A stretch of DNA of 64,000 nucleotides, taken from assembly GCA_963678675.1 (NCBI GenBank), contig OY783201.1:1250001-1314000 (forward strand), written 5' to 3'. Of the stretch, positions 43,920 through 55,446 are shown piece by piece. Origin of the DNA: Xiphydria camelus (taxonomy: Eukaryota > Arthropoda > Insecta > Hymenoptera > Xiphydriidae). Under the pieces are notes generated by a model, which saw nothing but the letters and a program-made list of their open reading frames with translations, was not told where the DNA came from and ran no database searches. The position numbers and the translations under genes are program-made. Position 1 is the stretch's first letter. Each line of letters begins with the position of its first letter.

Positions 43920-46900
43920 ACGGACGTCGTACGTCGGATCCAGTGTGAATCCGGCATACCTATCGCACACGATACGTTCGACGCGACTATATACGCTACA
44001 GCGCGACTGGTTCCGTCGGGGCGGCACGAGCGCGTCGTAAAATCCTATACACCTCGGGCTTCTCGTTACGCTGCAGGCACGCCGTATATCGTAAAAAAAG
44101 GGGCTTCGCGTCTCACGGGGTTAGGCGAAGTCACGGAGTTCTTTTGCGGCGGATGAACTCGAACCGTGAAAAGAATTGTATGTGTACAGGCAAACGCGGG
44201 AATCTGATAATCGCCGGTAACTAGATGCTCGACCCGTGGTTTATTCATCGTTCGTTCATCATCATCTCTGTGTTATCAGCCTCGCGTGAGACTCGGACGT
44301 ATACGTCGAAGAAAGCTACAACGCGATCCTGCTATAACTCGATCGAAAACCAAAACTCGGATCGTATCGTCCTTTTCATCGCCTCGCTTCCCGCGGCGTG
44401 CGGAGCCGTCGTATACCTAGTCGCCGCGCTCTATGGAGACTTCGAGAAGCCGGGCGACGCGAGGATACCCGCGATTTCAGATCGGAATGCCGATAAAGAT
44501 CGAAAACCCTAGAGAGCGAAAAGAGAGAACGCCTCGGTCGTGCGAGAGGGAGGTCTTGCTACTCCTGCAGCGGACGACGCGCCGATATAGGACTGCCTCC
44601 GGTATACGTTACATCCCGCACCCCTCGTACACCTCCGCAAGGTGTACACGTTCGCTCCCCACACGGCGCGGCATGCCGCGGAGCGCGTCGGTATCGATTG
44701 TCGGAGAGGTATCGATTCGGCGTATCGCCGCTTCCAGGATCCACCGCCGCCCCGAAGGGTCACCGCGGCGCGATGTCGCTTTATTGCGGCTAAGAGGTGT
44801 TATCTCGCGGAGGCCCGCGGTCATCGGGATTTGTCGCGCGTTTATCGCCAGGCACGCGGGGCTCGGCGGGCTTTCAGCGCGGGAACCGAAACACCGGCCG
44901 GCAATCGTTATCGGCAACGACTGTCCTTTCGTTCCCGACGCGGGGCTCGCAAAAGCGCGCGAGCAGAGGCGAATCCTGTTCAGTCCGCCGGTCGCTGCAC
45001 ACTCGCGTCGGGAGGAGTCGAGTGACCGCGTTGAATGCGCACGCGACAGAATGCGAGCCGGCGGAACGACGCGATACTGCTAAACGGGCCGTGCTTCCGG
45101 TCGCGGGACGTTGATGTCCCTCGAACGGAGTGTAGCTCTGATCGGTGAGTCGACTGTTGAAAAGCGACGAATGACGAGAATATACCAAACGAACCGGCGG
45201 AGAATTGCCGATTTTTTCGGTAAACAAATAAAGACGCGCGGAGTGAAACACGCGACGGCGCAGTCGACGTTTAAAAAGAAGCGTGTACGCGGGCGCCTGA
45301 TTTCCCACCGGCCGCAAAAGCGTAATAAAGGTAACGCGGCGAAGGCCGGATGCCTCCCCCTGCACACGCGGTGGTATGTACCTGTACGCGTATACGAGGT
45401 AAGGTACCCACCTACCGACGGAATTGTTAGACATTACGAGGCTGCGCGGGAGAGATAGGCCGCCCGTGGTAGGACCGCGGGTAGAATCTACGCTCGTGTA
45501 TCGCATACCAACGTATACCTACGTGCACGCGCTCTACGTCACACATTGGCACACACACGCAAACCTGTTGTTACCACTCCTCCCCGCCATTATCTCACTC
45601 ACGCATCGGCGCCGATTTTTATAGGCAAAGTGATTCACGAGGCAAGTTCATCAACTCTCGGCTCTATCTTCCTCTCCCCCCGTCATTTCTCGCTCTCCGC
45701 GCAGTCCCCCTGCGCCTTTCTCATCTTCTCGTGTGTTTTCATGGCGATTAGGAGATAAACCGTCTTATACGACCTTATCGTTATCGTTATAAATCTAATA
45801 GGTATTATATGCCGAGTGCCGGATGTTTCGTTCGGAACGGACTCTCGCGCGACTCCTCATCAAGATGTTCCGATCAACGCTCGGGCCACACGCAGTCCGG
45901 TGCCCCTCACCATCTGCGCGCGCGCATAGGCATCGCCCATAAGTACCCCGGCATGAACGACGCGCGCGTCGTCTCTCGTTATTTTCACGTATGGACGTAC
46001 GGCGGCTCTCTCCTCGTACCTTATCGTGGATATTAATCCCGGAAGACTCTCCGCGTCTCCTCGACGCGTCCGTCCTTCGCCTCTGCTTCGAACTGTTCGA
46101 CCTCTGGTATCGGAGACGTTTCGAGTAAAGTGCTCCGGGGACGATAGACTATCGACTTTTTACCGTTTATCTAAATAGCAGTCCTCTTGCGCGTACCTCG
46201 TACGCGTCGGAGAAAATGTTCGACCTCTCTTGTCACGCTCGCGCGCAAAAATGAAGACGTATGGACGTCACGACTGCACATTCCGGAGAGAAAAAGTTGA
46301 TCGAACGAGTGCGTGGAACGACCCGTATCTGTTATGGAACGGGGGGGATACGAGTAATAAAGGATTTATAAATGATATACATCACTCGCGCGTCGAAAGA
46401 ATGCGTCCTTGCGATAAGATAATAGGTAGTGTGCTCGTATAAACGGGCATAAATTCTGATTACGACGGACCAATTATTCCAGAGGAAGAGGCAGGGGCCA
46501 ATTCCCCTCACTTTCCCCTGTATCACAGCGTAACTCTGCCAAAGACCCACCTCGAGGAGCCTATTTCGATAACGCTGCCTATAAACAATTCGCAAACCAT
46601 AAAACGCAACGGAACCCGAGTCATCCGCTCGCTTCGCACCGGGCTCCGCTCGCAGCGGCGCGCAATCGACTCGCGGCGAGGAGCGATTGGATCGCGCAAA
46701 AACAGCGGTGGCAAACGGCGGTCTCTCGCCGTGGTAGCCGCGCATAAACGCTTCTCGCGCGCTGCACGGAGCTGAAGGCGTTCTTAAGATGGGCGATCTC
46801 TCCTTGGCGCGGAATCAATATTGTTGGATTGGTTCGATAACGCCTCGTAAATATAATAAAGCCCCCCGCGCGCTGCCAGCAGAGATAATGGTCGGAGCCA

Positions 46901-49329
46901 CGGTGCCCCGGAGGGGGCACGCATCCCCTCCCTCGCCCTTTCGACGCGGCCGCGCCGCCCGGAGAGCCCGCTCAGTGAGTCTCAGCTCGGACCGGCGAGC
47001 GTAGCGTTGCGTACCGGCGGATCCGTTCCTCTCTCCCCGCGCGACGGAGACTTCGACGCTTGTGTGGTCCTTCCTTTCCGGATGCTGCGCGGGAGAGATC
47101 TCTCCATCCAGCGCCGGCCAGAGACTTCAACGAGCGTCGCTGGAGCCGCGATGCTGCGTCACCTCGTTTCCGCGATCGATTTCGTCCACGAGAGGAGGGA
47201 AGAAAGGTCCGACGGCGCCGGTACTTTGTCGCGACGCGTCGATGCCACAGTGATTCGAGAATAGTCGTTTTCGGGAGGTGACAGCGATCCGTGTGTCTCG
47301 AGACTTTGCAGCTCGCTCCGCGTTTTCCGAGTAATCCGAGTCGTTCGCGTTCACGCAAATCGTCGAGGGAGACGTCGGGACGATGCTTGTTTCGTGGAGG
47401 AACGATAAGAGCGCGAGTGAAGATTTTCGAAAAGATCCGACGGACGGGTCCTAGCGTCGTACGTAGATCCGAGACCCCCGAATGAAATATGTTCGCGTGC
47501 GAGTTGTAAACGCGTCGTAAAGTTTCCGGGCGGAGCGGTGTCGTCGTGTTGTTGCTGTGGTGAATCGTCGACAAAGTTTCGGGAGAGCGGGAGTAAATGA
47601 AGCTCCTCTTTCCGTGATGTCAGCGCGGCTGTAAAAGTGGTCTGCGAGATGAATGTTCGGCGAACGAGGCGGTTTCCGGGGAGCGCGAAATCGCTGCCGA
47701 CGGATCGCGGCGAAGCATCCACCGGGGATTGTTGTTGATGGATTATTTTGGGTGCTACGTGACTACGGTGGAAGCCCGGCGTGCCGGGATACACATCAGA
47801 CCATCGCGCATGAGCGACTGCGAGGACCGTTCGGAATCGAGGATTATACATCAATCTGTCAACGCACGCTACGAATTCTCCCGCGCGTCATGGAGGACAC
47901 GAGCGTAAGTACCTAGTGCCTTCTCGCTCTCGATTCGTCGTGCGCGTTTCACGCGCGTTCAAATAACTGTTACACTGAATTAGCCGCAGAAACAAGTCGC
48001 GCGATCGTGCTCTTCCAGCGTTGATACGTCTCGTGCGTAGGTACGCGAGCGTCGAGAGGTGAAAATAAGAGAACAGCAGCGCGCGGGAACGAAATAATTC
48101 CCGTAAATGGCGGGCGGGCAAAAACGCGGAATTAATGGGGAGAAAAAGAGCAGAAATTCACGAGCGTTTCGTGACGAGCGAAGGCGCGGATCCACATACG
48201 ATTACGTATACCGAGGTGGGAAAAAACGAGTGATATAAATTCGACCGTAATCGCTCGGAGGTCGAAGTTGGCTGGACGTTATTACCGAATGAAAATGATT
48301 AGGCGGGCTGTAAAGATAGGCGAGATGGTTTTTTTTTCACGATTTGTGGCGTGTAGGTAACGCGGTTGATCGGTTCACCGCCGTACGGAAGAAGAAATTA
48401 TCGCTGCGGCGATCGTGTATTTATCTCGCCGTTAGGTATACACGCATACCTGCGTTCGTTCTATCGTGACTCGTTATACCCGTACGGCTCTCGGTCGAGT
48501 CCGGCTCCTCGGGGGTGATTAAACCGGAGGAGTACAGTAGGACGCGCAAAAGGAACAAAACACCCCCCGACTTATTATAATAGTTCGCATTGGAAGCAAG
48601 TGAGAGCGCGCTCCGGACAATACGAGCAGATTGCATATTGTTGTTTATATTTACGCGGCGCGGCATAAATCTTCGTTTAACTCGCATTCAGGACTCGGGT
48701 GCCGGTTTTATACGGCGGAGTTCGTCACGGATAACACGCGGTCTTCATTAAACCTAACCTTCCTTGCGTGCTGCGCGCCCATTAAGAACGCGGGACCAGC
48801 CTACAACTAATTTGTACTGTAAATGAGATCCGAGGATCATTACCCTGTAAAACAACGTTCTGGTGTACGATACGTGCACGTAACCCGTCTCTACCTGGGT
48901 TACATGCGCCTACGCGCGGCCGCGTGTAATCCAGCCCAACCTGACTCCGAGTTACGAGAGCGCTTCTCGCTGCGTTTCGAACTACATACATTGTCCGTCC
49001 AAATACAGTCTTCAATTTTGATTCCCTCGTGTGCCACGGGGGTTACGCTTGATGCCTCGCGCGTATATACGCGATAGCGGCCGAATCCGAGCTCCGATGT
49101 GTACGCGGGATAACGACTCTGGTAGAAATTACCGCGCTCAATTAGGCCTCGAGCTGTTCTCGGTTGAAATGTCGAATTTGGCCGTTATATGCCGACTGTG
49201 GATCGCTCCTCCGAGCGTCTCACGCTCGAGACGCGTTCGCTCTGTTCGACTATGTCTGTGAGGTATTCTTGAAAGCACGCAAACGGAGAGAGATATTTTG
49301 ATAAAATGACGACCGTAACGTGTATCCGT
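43920..49329. other. CpG-rich non-coding stretch, no gene recognised
   Basis: The densest overlap of spurious frames in the window (up to 216 residues on either strand); none shows domain-like sequence. A CpG-poorer block at about 46795-46865 (GGAATCAATATTGTTGGATT) might be a regulatory element. No repeat pair seen. Confidence 0.35.
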
Positions 49330-49331
49330 TA

Positions 49332-49551
49332 CACTGAAGAGAAATTTGCTTCATTCAACCATTAATGAAGTTGGATACGGCAAATCGCGACGCAATTGTT
49401 TCAATGCCATATGTGTGTAAAAAAAATAGAGTTGAAGCAACTAAATTGAAGTCGAAACAAGTGAATATCTACTTGAAACGATTGCACCGTGAGGTCCGCT
49501 GTATCGTGAATCTCATCGATGATTGAATGAAAGGAATTTGTTTTTTCAGTA
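49332..49551. mobile_element. MITE, about 220 bp, second copy of the 43.7-kb family
   Basis: Starts CACTGAAGAGAAATTTGCTT after TA (49330-49331) and ends TTGTTTTTTCAGTA before TA (49552-49553). The left arm GCAATTGTTTCAA pairs with the right arm TTGAAACGATTGC. The loop TAGAGTTGAAGCAACTAAAT is the reverse complement, with changes, of the loop in the 43729-43917 copy. Confidence 0.75.
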
Positions 49552-49553
49552 TA

Positions 49554-50350
49554 CAAGGAACTGCAGTTTACTTCAAAGTCGATGTTTTGCATGAAAATGA
49601 CATAGGTAGTCGCTTCCCACGATTACGCGAGCCGTGCATACTCACAGCTATTCCGCACGCATCAAAGTCGCGCTCGCCGCCACCGCGCTGAACGGCGATC
49701 GCGCGCGAGTTCTCGCCCCTGCATCTCGTTATTCCGCGCATGCGCGCATAATCTTCGAGTGCTTTTGTCCCGAAAATGGCGACACACGATAATCCATGTC
49801 CGCGCACGCGCGGCCTACAAAGGATCTAACGCGGATTCGTAAATCTCCCACCGCGCGCGTCGGGGACGCGGCAGGCGCGCGGACACAAATGCGCCCTGAA
49901 TTCAGAATCGGTTGATCCGAATCGCCCGGACTGCCGCGCTCCACGCGCTCCTCCTTTTTTCCGCCTTCGTCCCGTCGCATTCGAAATTCGGGTGGTGGAG
50001 GAGGAGGAGGAGGAGGAAGAGGAGAAGTCGCGCGAGGGAACAGCGTTAGAGGTCCCCACGCGAGATAAATCTTCGCTGCGATACGTCGAGAAGTGCATTA
50101 TCTATGCGTACCTCGGACGTGTGCACACATGCGCGCGCCGAACCTGTATCCGACGTTTCACGCAAACTCGAGCGAGAGTCGTTCTGAATTCCGCGTGGAC
50201 ACGACGAAGGAATGATTCGTTCGAGTACATATTCGTTAGTAAAATTTGCGCATGGTATAAAGGAAAATTCAATTTTTGGCAATATCTTACATATCCCTTT
50301 TCAGAAAATAATAAAAGCTATTTAATATTACGGTGATACGCGTGTATCTA
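49554..50350. other. Non-coding stretch with a GGA array
   Basis: CpG-rich with one GGA/GAA purine array at 49998-50024. AT-rich towards the MITE at 50351. No gene recognised. Confidence 0.3.
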
Positions 50351-50571
50351 CACAGAGAAAAAGAATTAGTTGGATCTACTGAAAATTACTCGCGGAGCCG
50401 CAAATACCTAATTACTTATTTATATATCAATGAAATCTCTTGATACAGCAATTAAATATTTCTTTCTTGCAATCATGCGGAATAGTGCGCGATCGCAACG
50501 AAGAAATATTCAATTGAAATGAAAAAAAGATCAAATTGATGTAAATAAATATCTAATTCTTTTTCTCTGTG
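50351..50571. mobile_element. MITE, about 221 bp, CACAGAGAAAAAG ends
   Basis: The left end CACAGAGAAAAAGAATTAG, after TA (50349-50350), pairs perfectly with CTAATTCTTTTTCTCTGTG at the right end. The TA on the right is replaced by CA. The interior is AT-rich and weakly palindromic (GAAATATTCAATTGAAAT versus CAATTAAATATTTC). No coding capacity. Confidence 0.75.
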
Positions 50572-51399
50572 CAGGTATATACCTACTTCACGTTCGTTTC
50601 TTTCGTCACATGTGTGCCTCGACGTCACGAATGTTCGAACGAGAGGGTAGTACCCAACCCCGGCAGTTATTATCGGAATAAAAGGGTAGGGTAATTACGT
50701 TGTGTTCCATATACCTGTATATTCCACCACCACGCGCACACTCGACGCGCACAAAACCGTAATCCACATACGTGCATCACGGGAGTGTACGCTGCACGCG
50801 CGCGCGTATCGTCAGCTGGCTCGTTTCCCGCAGATAGGAGGGAAGTAACGTAATTTCACGTTCCATTGTCGGCCGCGCTGACGCCGGTGGGAGACTGTAC
50901 AATGAAAAGTGAGTCACTCGCGCCCGACACACGTGTAAAGGAGAAATCATTTGCGTTCCGCGAATCCAACCCGTGCCCTGACCGCGGGGCATCTAGCTCC
51001 GAGCAAGAGGCGCGTCGATATAATTGACAGTTACATTTTCTCGTCGATGCCTCGGCTTGTACGCGTCGATAGGTCCACGCGCGTTTAATGCAACCGCTAT
51101 GCGTTACGTAGATAAATGCCCCGGCTGCAAGGCGAGTACACGCGCACGCTTCGTCACTCGCCGCATCCGCCGATGTGTGGGTTCGCGCGATTTGCACGGT
51201 CGCTATCACCGTGTGACCCTGTGAACCGTAAAGGTCGACACACACACACTAATTTCTCTCGGGGTGAAGATAAAACGTTGCGAATTCGTTGTGAACTTTG
51301 CTTCTGATTTTTTGGGATTCTATTCACTTTTTTTTTAGTTACCTACTTTTTCAGATAGAAGCCCTCATCTTTCTCGATATGTGTGAATTCTATTGCTCG
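50572..51399. other. Non-coding stretch, no gene recognised
   Basis: Rich in ACACGCGT-like words; no credible exon or RNA gene. Confidence 0.3.
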
Positions 51400-51597
51400 G
51401 CGCACTGAGAAAAAAAAAGATTAAGAATTATTCTGTCAGAAGGATAATCTGAGTACGAAAGGTAAAATAGATCAAAAATGATCCTAAGGAAGGTTAAATT
51501 TTATACCCTGGAAGGATAACTTTTGATCTGTTTTACCTTTCGTACTCAGATTATCCTTCTAACAGAATAATTTATAATCTGTTTTTTCTCAGTGCGC
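51400..51597. mobile_element. Near-perfect palindromic MITE, about 198 bp
   Basis: GCGCACTGAGAAAAAA at the left pairs with TTTTTTCTCAGTGCGC at the right. The arms continue through GAAGGATAATCTGAGTACGA and AAGGTAAAA on the left and their complement on the right, with few changes, nearly to the centre. High arm identity suggests a fairly recent insertion. The flanks show CG/GC rather than TA. Confidence 0.8.
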
Positions 51598-52620
51598 GCT
51601 TGTGACCGACGCGTATTACGGTTACGCTTGGCGAAAGTTCATGTGAAACGACCTTAAGGGTGAAAACCGCGTAGAATGCACGACAAGGAGATACAGGGAG
51701 AAGAGGGTGTCGGTGTAGAGTATACTTTATCCACGTAATAGCTTCGCACGTTTATTTATTATCCTGTATCTCTGCGAACATTAATGTGCTTACAGGTACA
51801 CGTTGCCCGGGTATAAGACGCTCGTACGCCCCATAGGTATACTTACCTATAAATGCGTCATAATCTTGCCGTATCAACGCTCGCGGCAACCCAGGTAGCG
51901 CGCGGGTAAGCGTGTACAGTCGATCCTCCTAGAAGGCTCTCGCGGCCGGGACTCGTGAAATTCAATATCCAGGGTAAAATATCTAGAGCGGTAGATTGCG
52001 TTTACGCGTCCCGGCTTACGCCGGTTTGATTATGTAGATCGGTTAAAGGTGACGCGTCGATATAGCGCGTTGTATCGTATTCGCGAGGAATTTGCTTTCC
52101 TATTTTTATCGAGAGGAGCATCCATCGTTATACCATTGGTCGGCTCTCTCATGCAGCGACGTTATCAAGCCGCCGTAAGCCAGCGCGTGTAAATGTAATC
52201 ACAGATACTTGCGGACTAACGGAGAAACGGTCCGGCGACTAGCTGAACGGTAGGCTGTGCATGTGCAGAGATGGAACGACGTGCAGCGCGAGTAGCGCAC
52301 GGTGTAATACGTACGAGCGAAGAGGGTAGCGGCGTTCGGCTAACGAACCGCGTACGGTAACACACACCGACGCTATTTCGCAATTACGCGGAACGTGACT
52401 CTACGCGCGAAACGCGATGACTTCCACGCGAGCGAGCGAGGAGTAACGGTTGCGGTGAAAAGCTTCGCGCGAGTGCAAGCCGAGATGCGGTATAGATATA
52501 TGGTTTTTCGATTAACCCGATCGCTGTACGCTGACTTATGTACACTGACAAATGTGAGTGTAGTTAAATTGATTGTTAATTCAATCGAGTGTGTAGTTGC
52601 CGGTACCATCTAACATTTTC
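51598..52620. other. Non-coding stretch, no gene recognised
   Basis: CpG-rich; nothing beyond random frames. The last 80 bases (52540-52620) are AT-richer and lead into the tandem palindromes. Confidence 0.3.
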
Positions 52621-52900
52621 GCAAAAATCGGAATCTCTGGAATTAAGCGCTTGTAGCCTATTCGATGTATTTTTTCACGCTGATTCTGAAAATCGTGGAT
52701 TTATGAAGGAAGTTTTACAGGAATATCAAGGTATTAACGATTTTTTTTTGCGGAAAAATTATTCGTTCGCACATAAAATTATCGATGTTTCATATTTCCT
52801 TGGAGATATCGACCTGACAACCGTGATTTTCGTAATAAGCGTGAAAAAATAGATAAAATAGAGTGGTCGAGCGATCGATTCCAGAGATTTCGATTTTTGG
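52621..52900. mobile_element. Palindromic repeat, unit A of a tandem pair (280 bp)
   Basis: The left end GCAAAAATCGGAATCTCTGG pairs with the complement CCAGAGATTTCGATTTTTGG at the right. TATTTTTTCACGCTGATTCT on the left pairs with GTAATAAGCGTGAAAAAATA on the right. No coding capacity. Unit B follows 30 bp later in the same orientation, and fragments occur at 10895-11032 and 31571-31620. Confidence 0.75.
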
Positions 52901-52930
52901 CAAAAAGTCATGGACATTTTTTCAAATTTT

Positions 52931-53162
52931 CGCAAAAATCGAAATCTCTGGAATCAATCGCATGATCAGCCTATTCGATGTATTTTTTCACGCTGATTCT
53001 GAATATCGTAGACTTATCGAGAAAATTCGAAAAGAAGACCGAGAATTAGACGATTTTTTGTGAAGAAACAATTTGTCGACCCGATAATCGTGCATTTCGT
53101 AATCAGCGCAAAAAAATAAATCCAACAGTGCGGTGGAGTAATCAATTTCAGGGATTTTGATC
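52931..53162. mobile_element. Palindromic repeat, unit B of a tandem pair (about 232 bp)
   Basis: Begins CGCAAAAATCGAAATCTCTG, continues CCTATTCGATGTATTTTTTC and ACGCTGATTCTGAA as in unit A, then diverges in the centre. The right arm (GTAATCAGCGCAAAAAAATA, then CAATTTCAGGGATTTTGATC) is more decayed than in unit A. Confidence 0.7.
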
Positions 53163-53338
53163 AACTCATTTTTTACCTCAGTGCAACGATTAACCAAAAT
53201 TTAAATTATTCGTTTATTTTAAACCTGTTCTTTTCGACCATCAAAGAGAGTTCATAAGTAGGAAAATAATCGCAATCGAAGTGAGCGCATATCACCGTTC
53301 GACGTCAAACACCCTACCGAAATACTCGTATATATATA

Positions 53339-53565
53339 CACTGAGAAAAAAATGTACTTGATCGAAATAAACGTACCTTTCGATAGTCCCAAGAGCGTAT
53401 TTATTCGATTGAAATGAATATCGGTTGGACGCAAATATTAGATTATTGGATTAATCAGATGTTATTTGAATCAAATCGATATTCATTTAAATCGAATAAA
53501 TACGCTCTTGGGACTAGGTATCCAAAGGCACGTTTATTGCGATCAAGTACATTTTTTTCTCAGTG
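53339..53565. mobile_element. Palindromic MITE, about 227 bp, CACTGAG ends, TA-flanked
   Basis: After TA (53337-53338) it starts CACTGAGAAAAAAATGTACT, then TGATCG. It ends CGATCAAGTA, CATTTTTTTCTCAGTG before TA (53566-53567). The block AGTCCCAAGAGCGTATTTAT followed by TCGA returns as its complement, and pairing runs almost to the centre. This is the best-preserved member of the CACTGAG group here; the window start (1-81) carries a decayed relative. Confidence 0.85.
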
Positions 53566-53567
53566 TA

Positions 53568-54403
53568 GGTATATATTATAGATGTAACGTCGGTACCATG
53601 CAATCGCAGTTGCGATTTCGCCGCGAGCGCCGTCCGGCCGCTCCGGTAAATGCCGCAGGTGCCCACGACCTCACTGCGAGATGGGAAGCCATTCCCTGAC
53701 CTTTCCTCGCGAGCTCTCGGCTCGGCTCGCGGCAGAAAACGAGAAAACGGCGAGAAATTCGATCCCGAACCTGCAGCCTCGCTCATGCATATGCATTCCC
53801 GCCTTCTCTAGGTGCACTGCCGTCGCCGCCGCCGCCGCCGCCGCCGCCGTAATGCTCACACTCATACATACGTAAATTAGCCCTGTGGGTTGAGTCAGGC
53901 CAGGTTATATAGGCGGTACCTTACCAGCTCGAACCACCGGAATCATTTACCTTGCACCCGAGTCCCCTCGTTCGAGCTTTCATAATTGCGAGATAATTAA
54001 TCATTCCGCTCCCCCTTAGACCGCGCGCGGCTGTACCGCTCGTTCTCGAGGCGCGTTTTCAAGTATCCAACCGGCGAGTTCGAGGATGACTTCTCGTACC
54101 GCGTGACGCGTGTGGCGAGTACCGGATACGCGATACGCGCGCGCTCTCGAGCGATCTATCTCCGAAGATTACGAGGATGACGTTACCGCCGCGAGATTGG
54201 TTTCTCGAACTGGCGCGCGCGGGTCGTGATTACGCTGCGCGCTCGGCGAGTGCCGCGGATACTCGATACGCGTCTCAGAGTTAAACGTTAATTGATCATT
54301 GCCGGTACAATATGCCCTCGACACCGGTGAACGACGAATGATTAGCTTTATCGATTATGAAATTAAGACGTAAGGGATTTCGATGCACATCGCTACAACG
54401 GTA
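53568..54403. other. Non-coding stretch with a GCC array
   Basis: CpG-rich. The GCC array at 53824-53850 gives false Ala runs on both strands. AT-richer block at 53980-54005 (ATAATTGCGAGATAATTAAT). No gene recognised. Confidence 0.3.
53824..53850. repeat. (GCC)n array
   Basis: Nine GCC units. Confidence 0.85.
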
Positions 54404-54797
54404 TTGGGACCGTGCAACTGCTTGGAGGGGATACGGCGAACGATCGTGCGCAACTAGTGGTGAAGGCTTGAAGTTAGTGGGCACGTCTCTCCATACCTAT
54501 AACACGCTGACTGCCAGCCACCACCGCTGCCGGGTTAAAGTACATTATATGGCGGTCAACGTGTCTGAAGGTGAATAAACCGGCCCTAAATGTTATGCTT
54601 ACTGTTTATTGCAATTCTATACTTATAAATAATTGCTATAAAATACACCTGATGAAAAACATTCATATTGTTGTTCACTAATTGGTTTTGCCGAGGATTT
54701 CTATATTCTTGTCGTATTTGGTACTGTATAAAAAAGTGCCTATTTTTTGCCGACTACTGTCACCAGGTGTCACTGTACGGGTGTTGCACGGTCCCAA
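54404..54797. mobile_element. 394-bp non-autonomous DNA transposon, TA-flanked
   Basis: TTGGGACCGTGCAAC at 54404-54418 returns as its exact complement at 54783-54797. TA flanks both ends (54402-54403 and 54798-54799), consistent with a TA target duplication. Beyond 15 bp the ends diverge, so this is not a foldback like the other MITEs. The interior is AT-rich in its right half and has no transposase. Confidence 0.7.
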
Positions 54798-54799
54798 TA

Positions 54800-55156
54800 G
54801 GTATACGACGCTCGAGTCGATCCGCACCCCGTACCACTACCATCGCGTGCGCTGTGTCGCCGGCTCGATCCCCAAAGTCGGTAGACCCTGACGTCACGCT
54901 CACGAGCGAGCACAAATAAAGAGGTTGCGCGTAACGCGGTCTACCGACCCTTCGCATCCCCCCATCGAAGCAAAGCGTCGTCGTGCGACAAAGCGCAACG
55001 AGAGAATTGCATCTGATCCGGCATGCTATTGCGCCAAGGCGCGCGCTTCGATGTAATGATCCTCGTGTATGACATGTTTCGGAAATATCGTTCCAGAGTG
55101 CACCGATGCATATCTTCACTTCTGGGAAGTGCTTATTTCTCACTTCAGTGCAAGAA
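54800..55156. other. Non-coding stretch, no gene recognised
   Basis: CpG-rich at first, turning AT-rich toward the MITE copy at 55157. Nothing else seen. Confidence 0.3.
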
Positions 55157-55446
55157 ACGTTGAGACGAAATAATTGCTGGTGCCGATAAAATATTTCTTC
55201 AATGAAAAACATGATATAATTTCGGGATCATGGTTTTCCTTGTGCAAGGAAATATTTGACAGGCTCGAATAATTGTTTTTTTTTTCGTGGAGAAAGAATT
55301 TCTTGTTTCAACGAAGGTATTCTTGAATCAAGAATATATTATCTATGTATATTCTTCGATCAAGAATCTGTATTCTTAAACATTCTTAAGATCATATATT
55401 CTTGATCGAAGACATTTTTTGACACTAGCAATTACTTCTCTCAGTA
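55157..55446. mobile_element. MITE, about 290 bp, second copy of the 6.0-kb family
   Basis: Left end near 55158 reads CGTTGAGACGAAATAATTGC. The right end reads GCAATTACTTCTCTCAG, then TA. Interior words and their order match 5983-6272: ATGGTTTTCCTTGTGCAAG, AAATATTTGACAGGCTCGA, GAGAAAGAATTTCTTGT, GAAGGTATTCTTG, GTATTCTTAAA. The length is about the same. The outer bases are decayed. Confidence 0.65.

Noticed and set aside
44433..45083. 216-residue plus-strand frame and its minus-strand counterpart (44874-45506)
   Set aside because: Both strands are open across the same DNA with Arg/Ala-rich translations; typical of GC-rich non-coding sequence.
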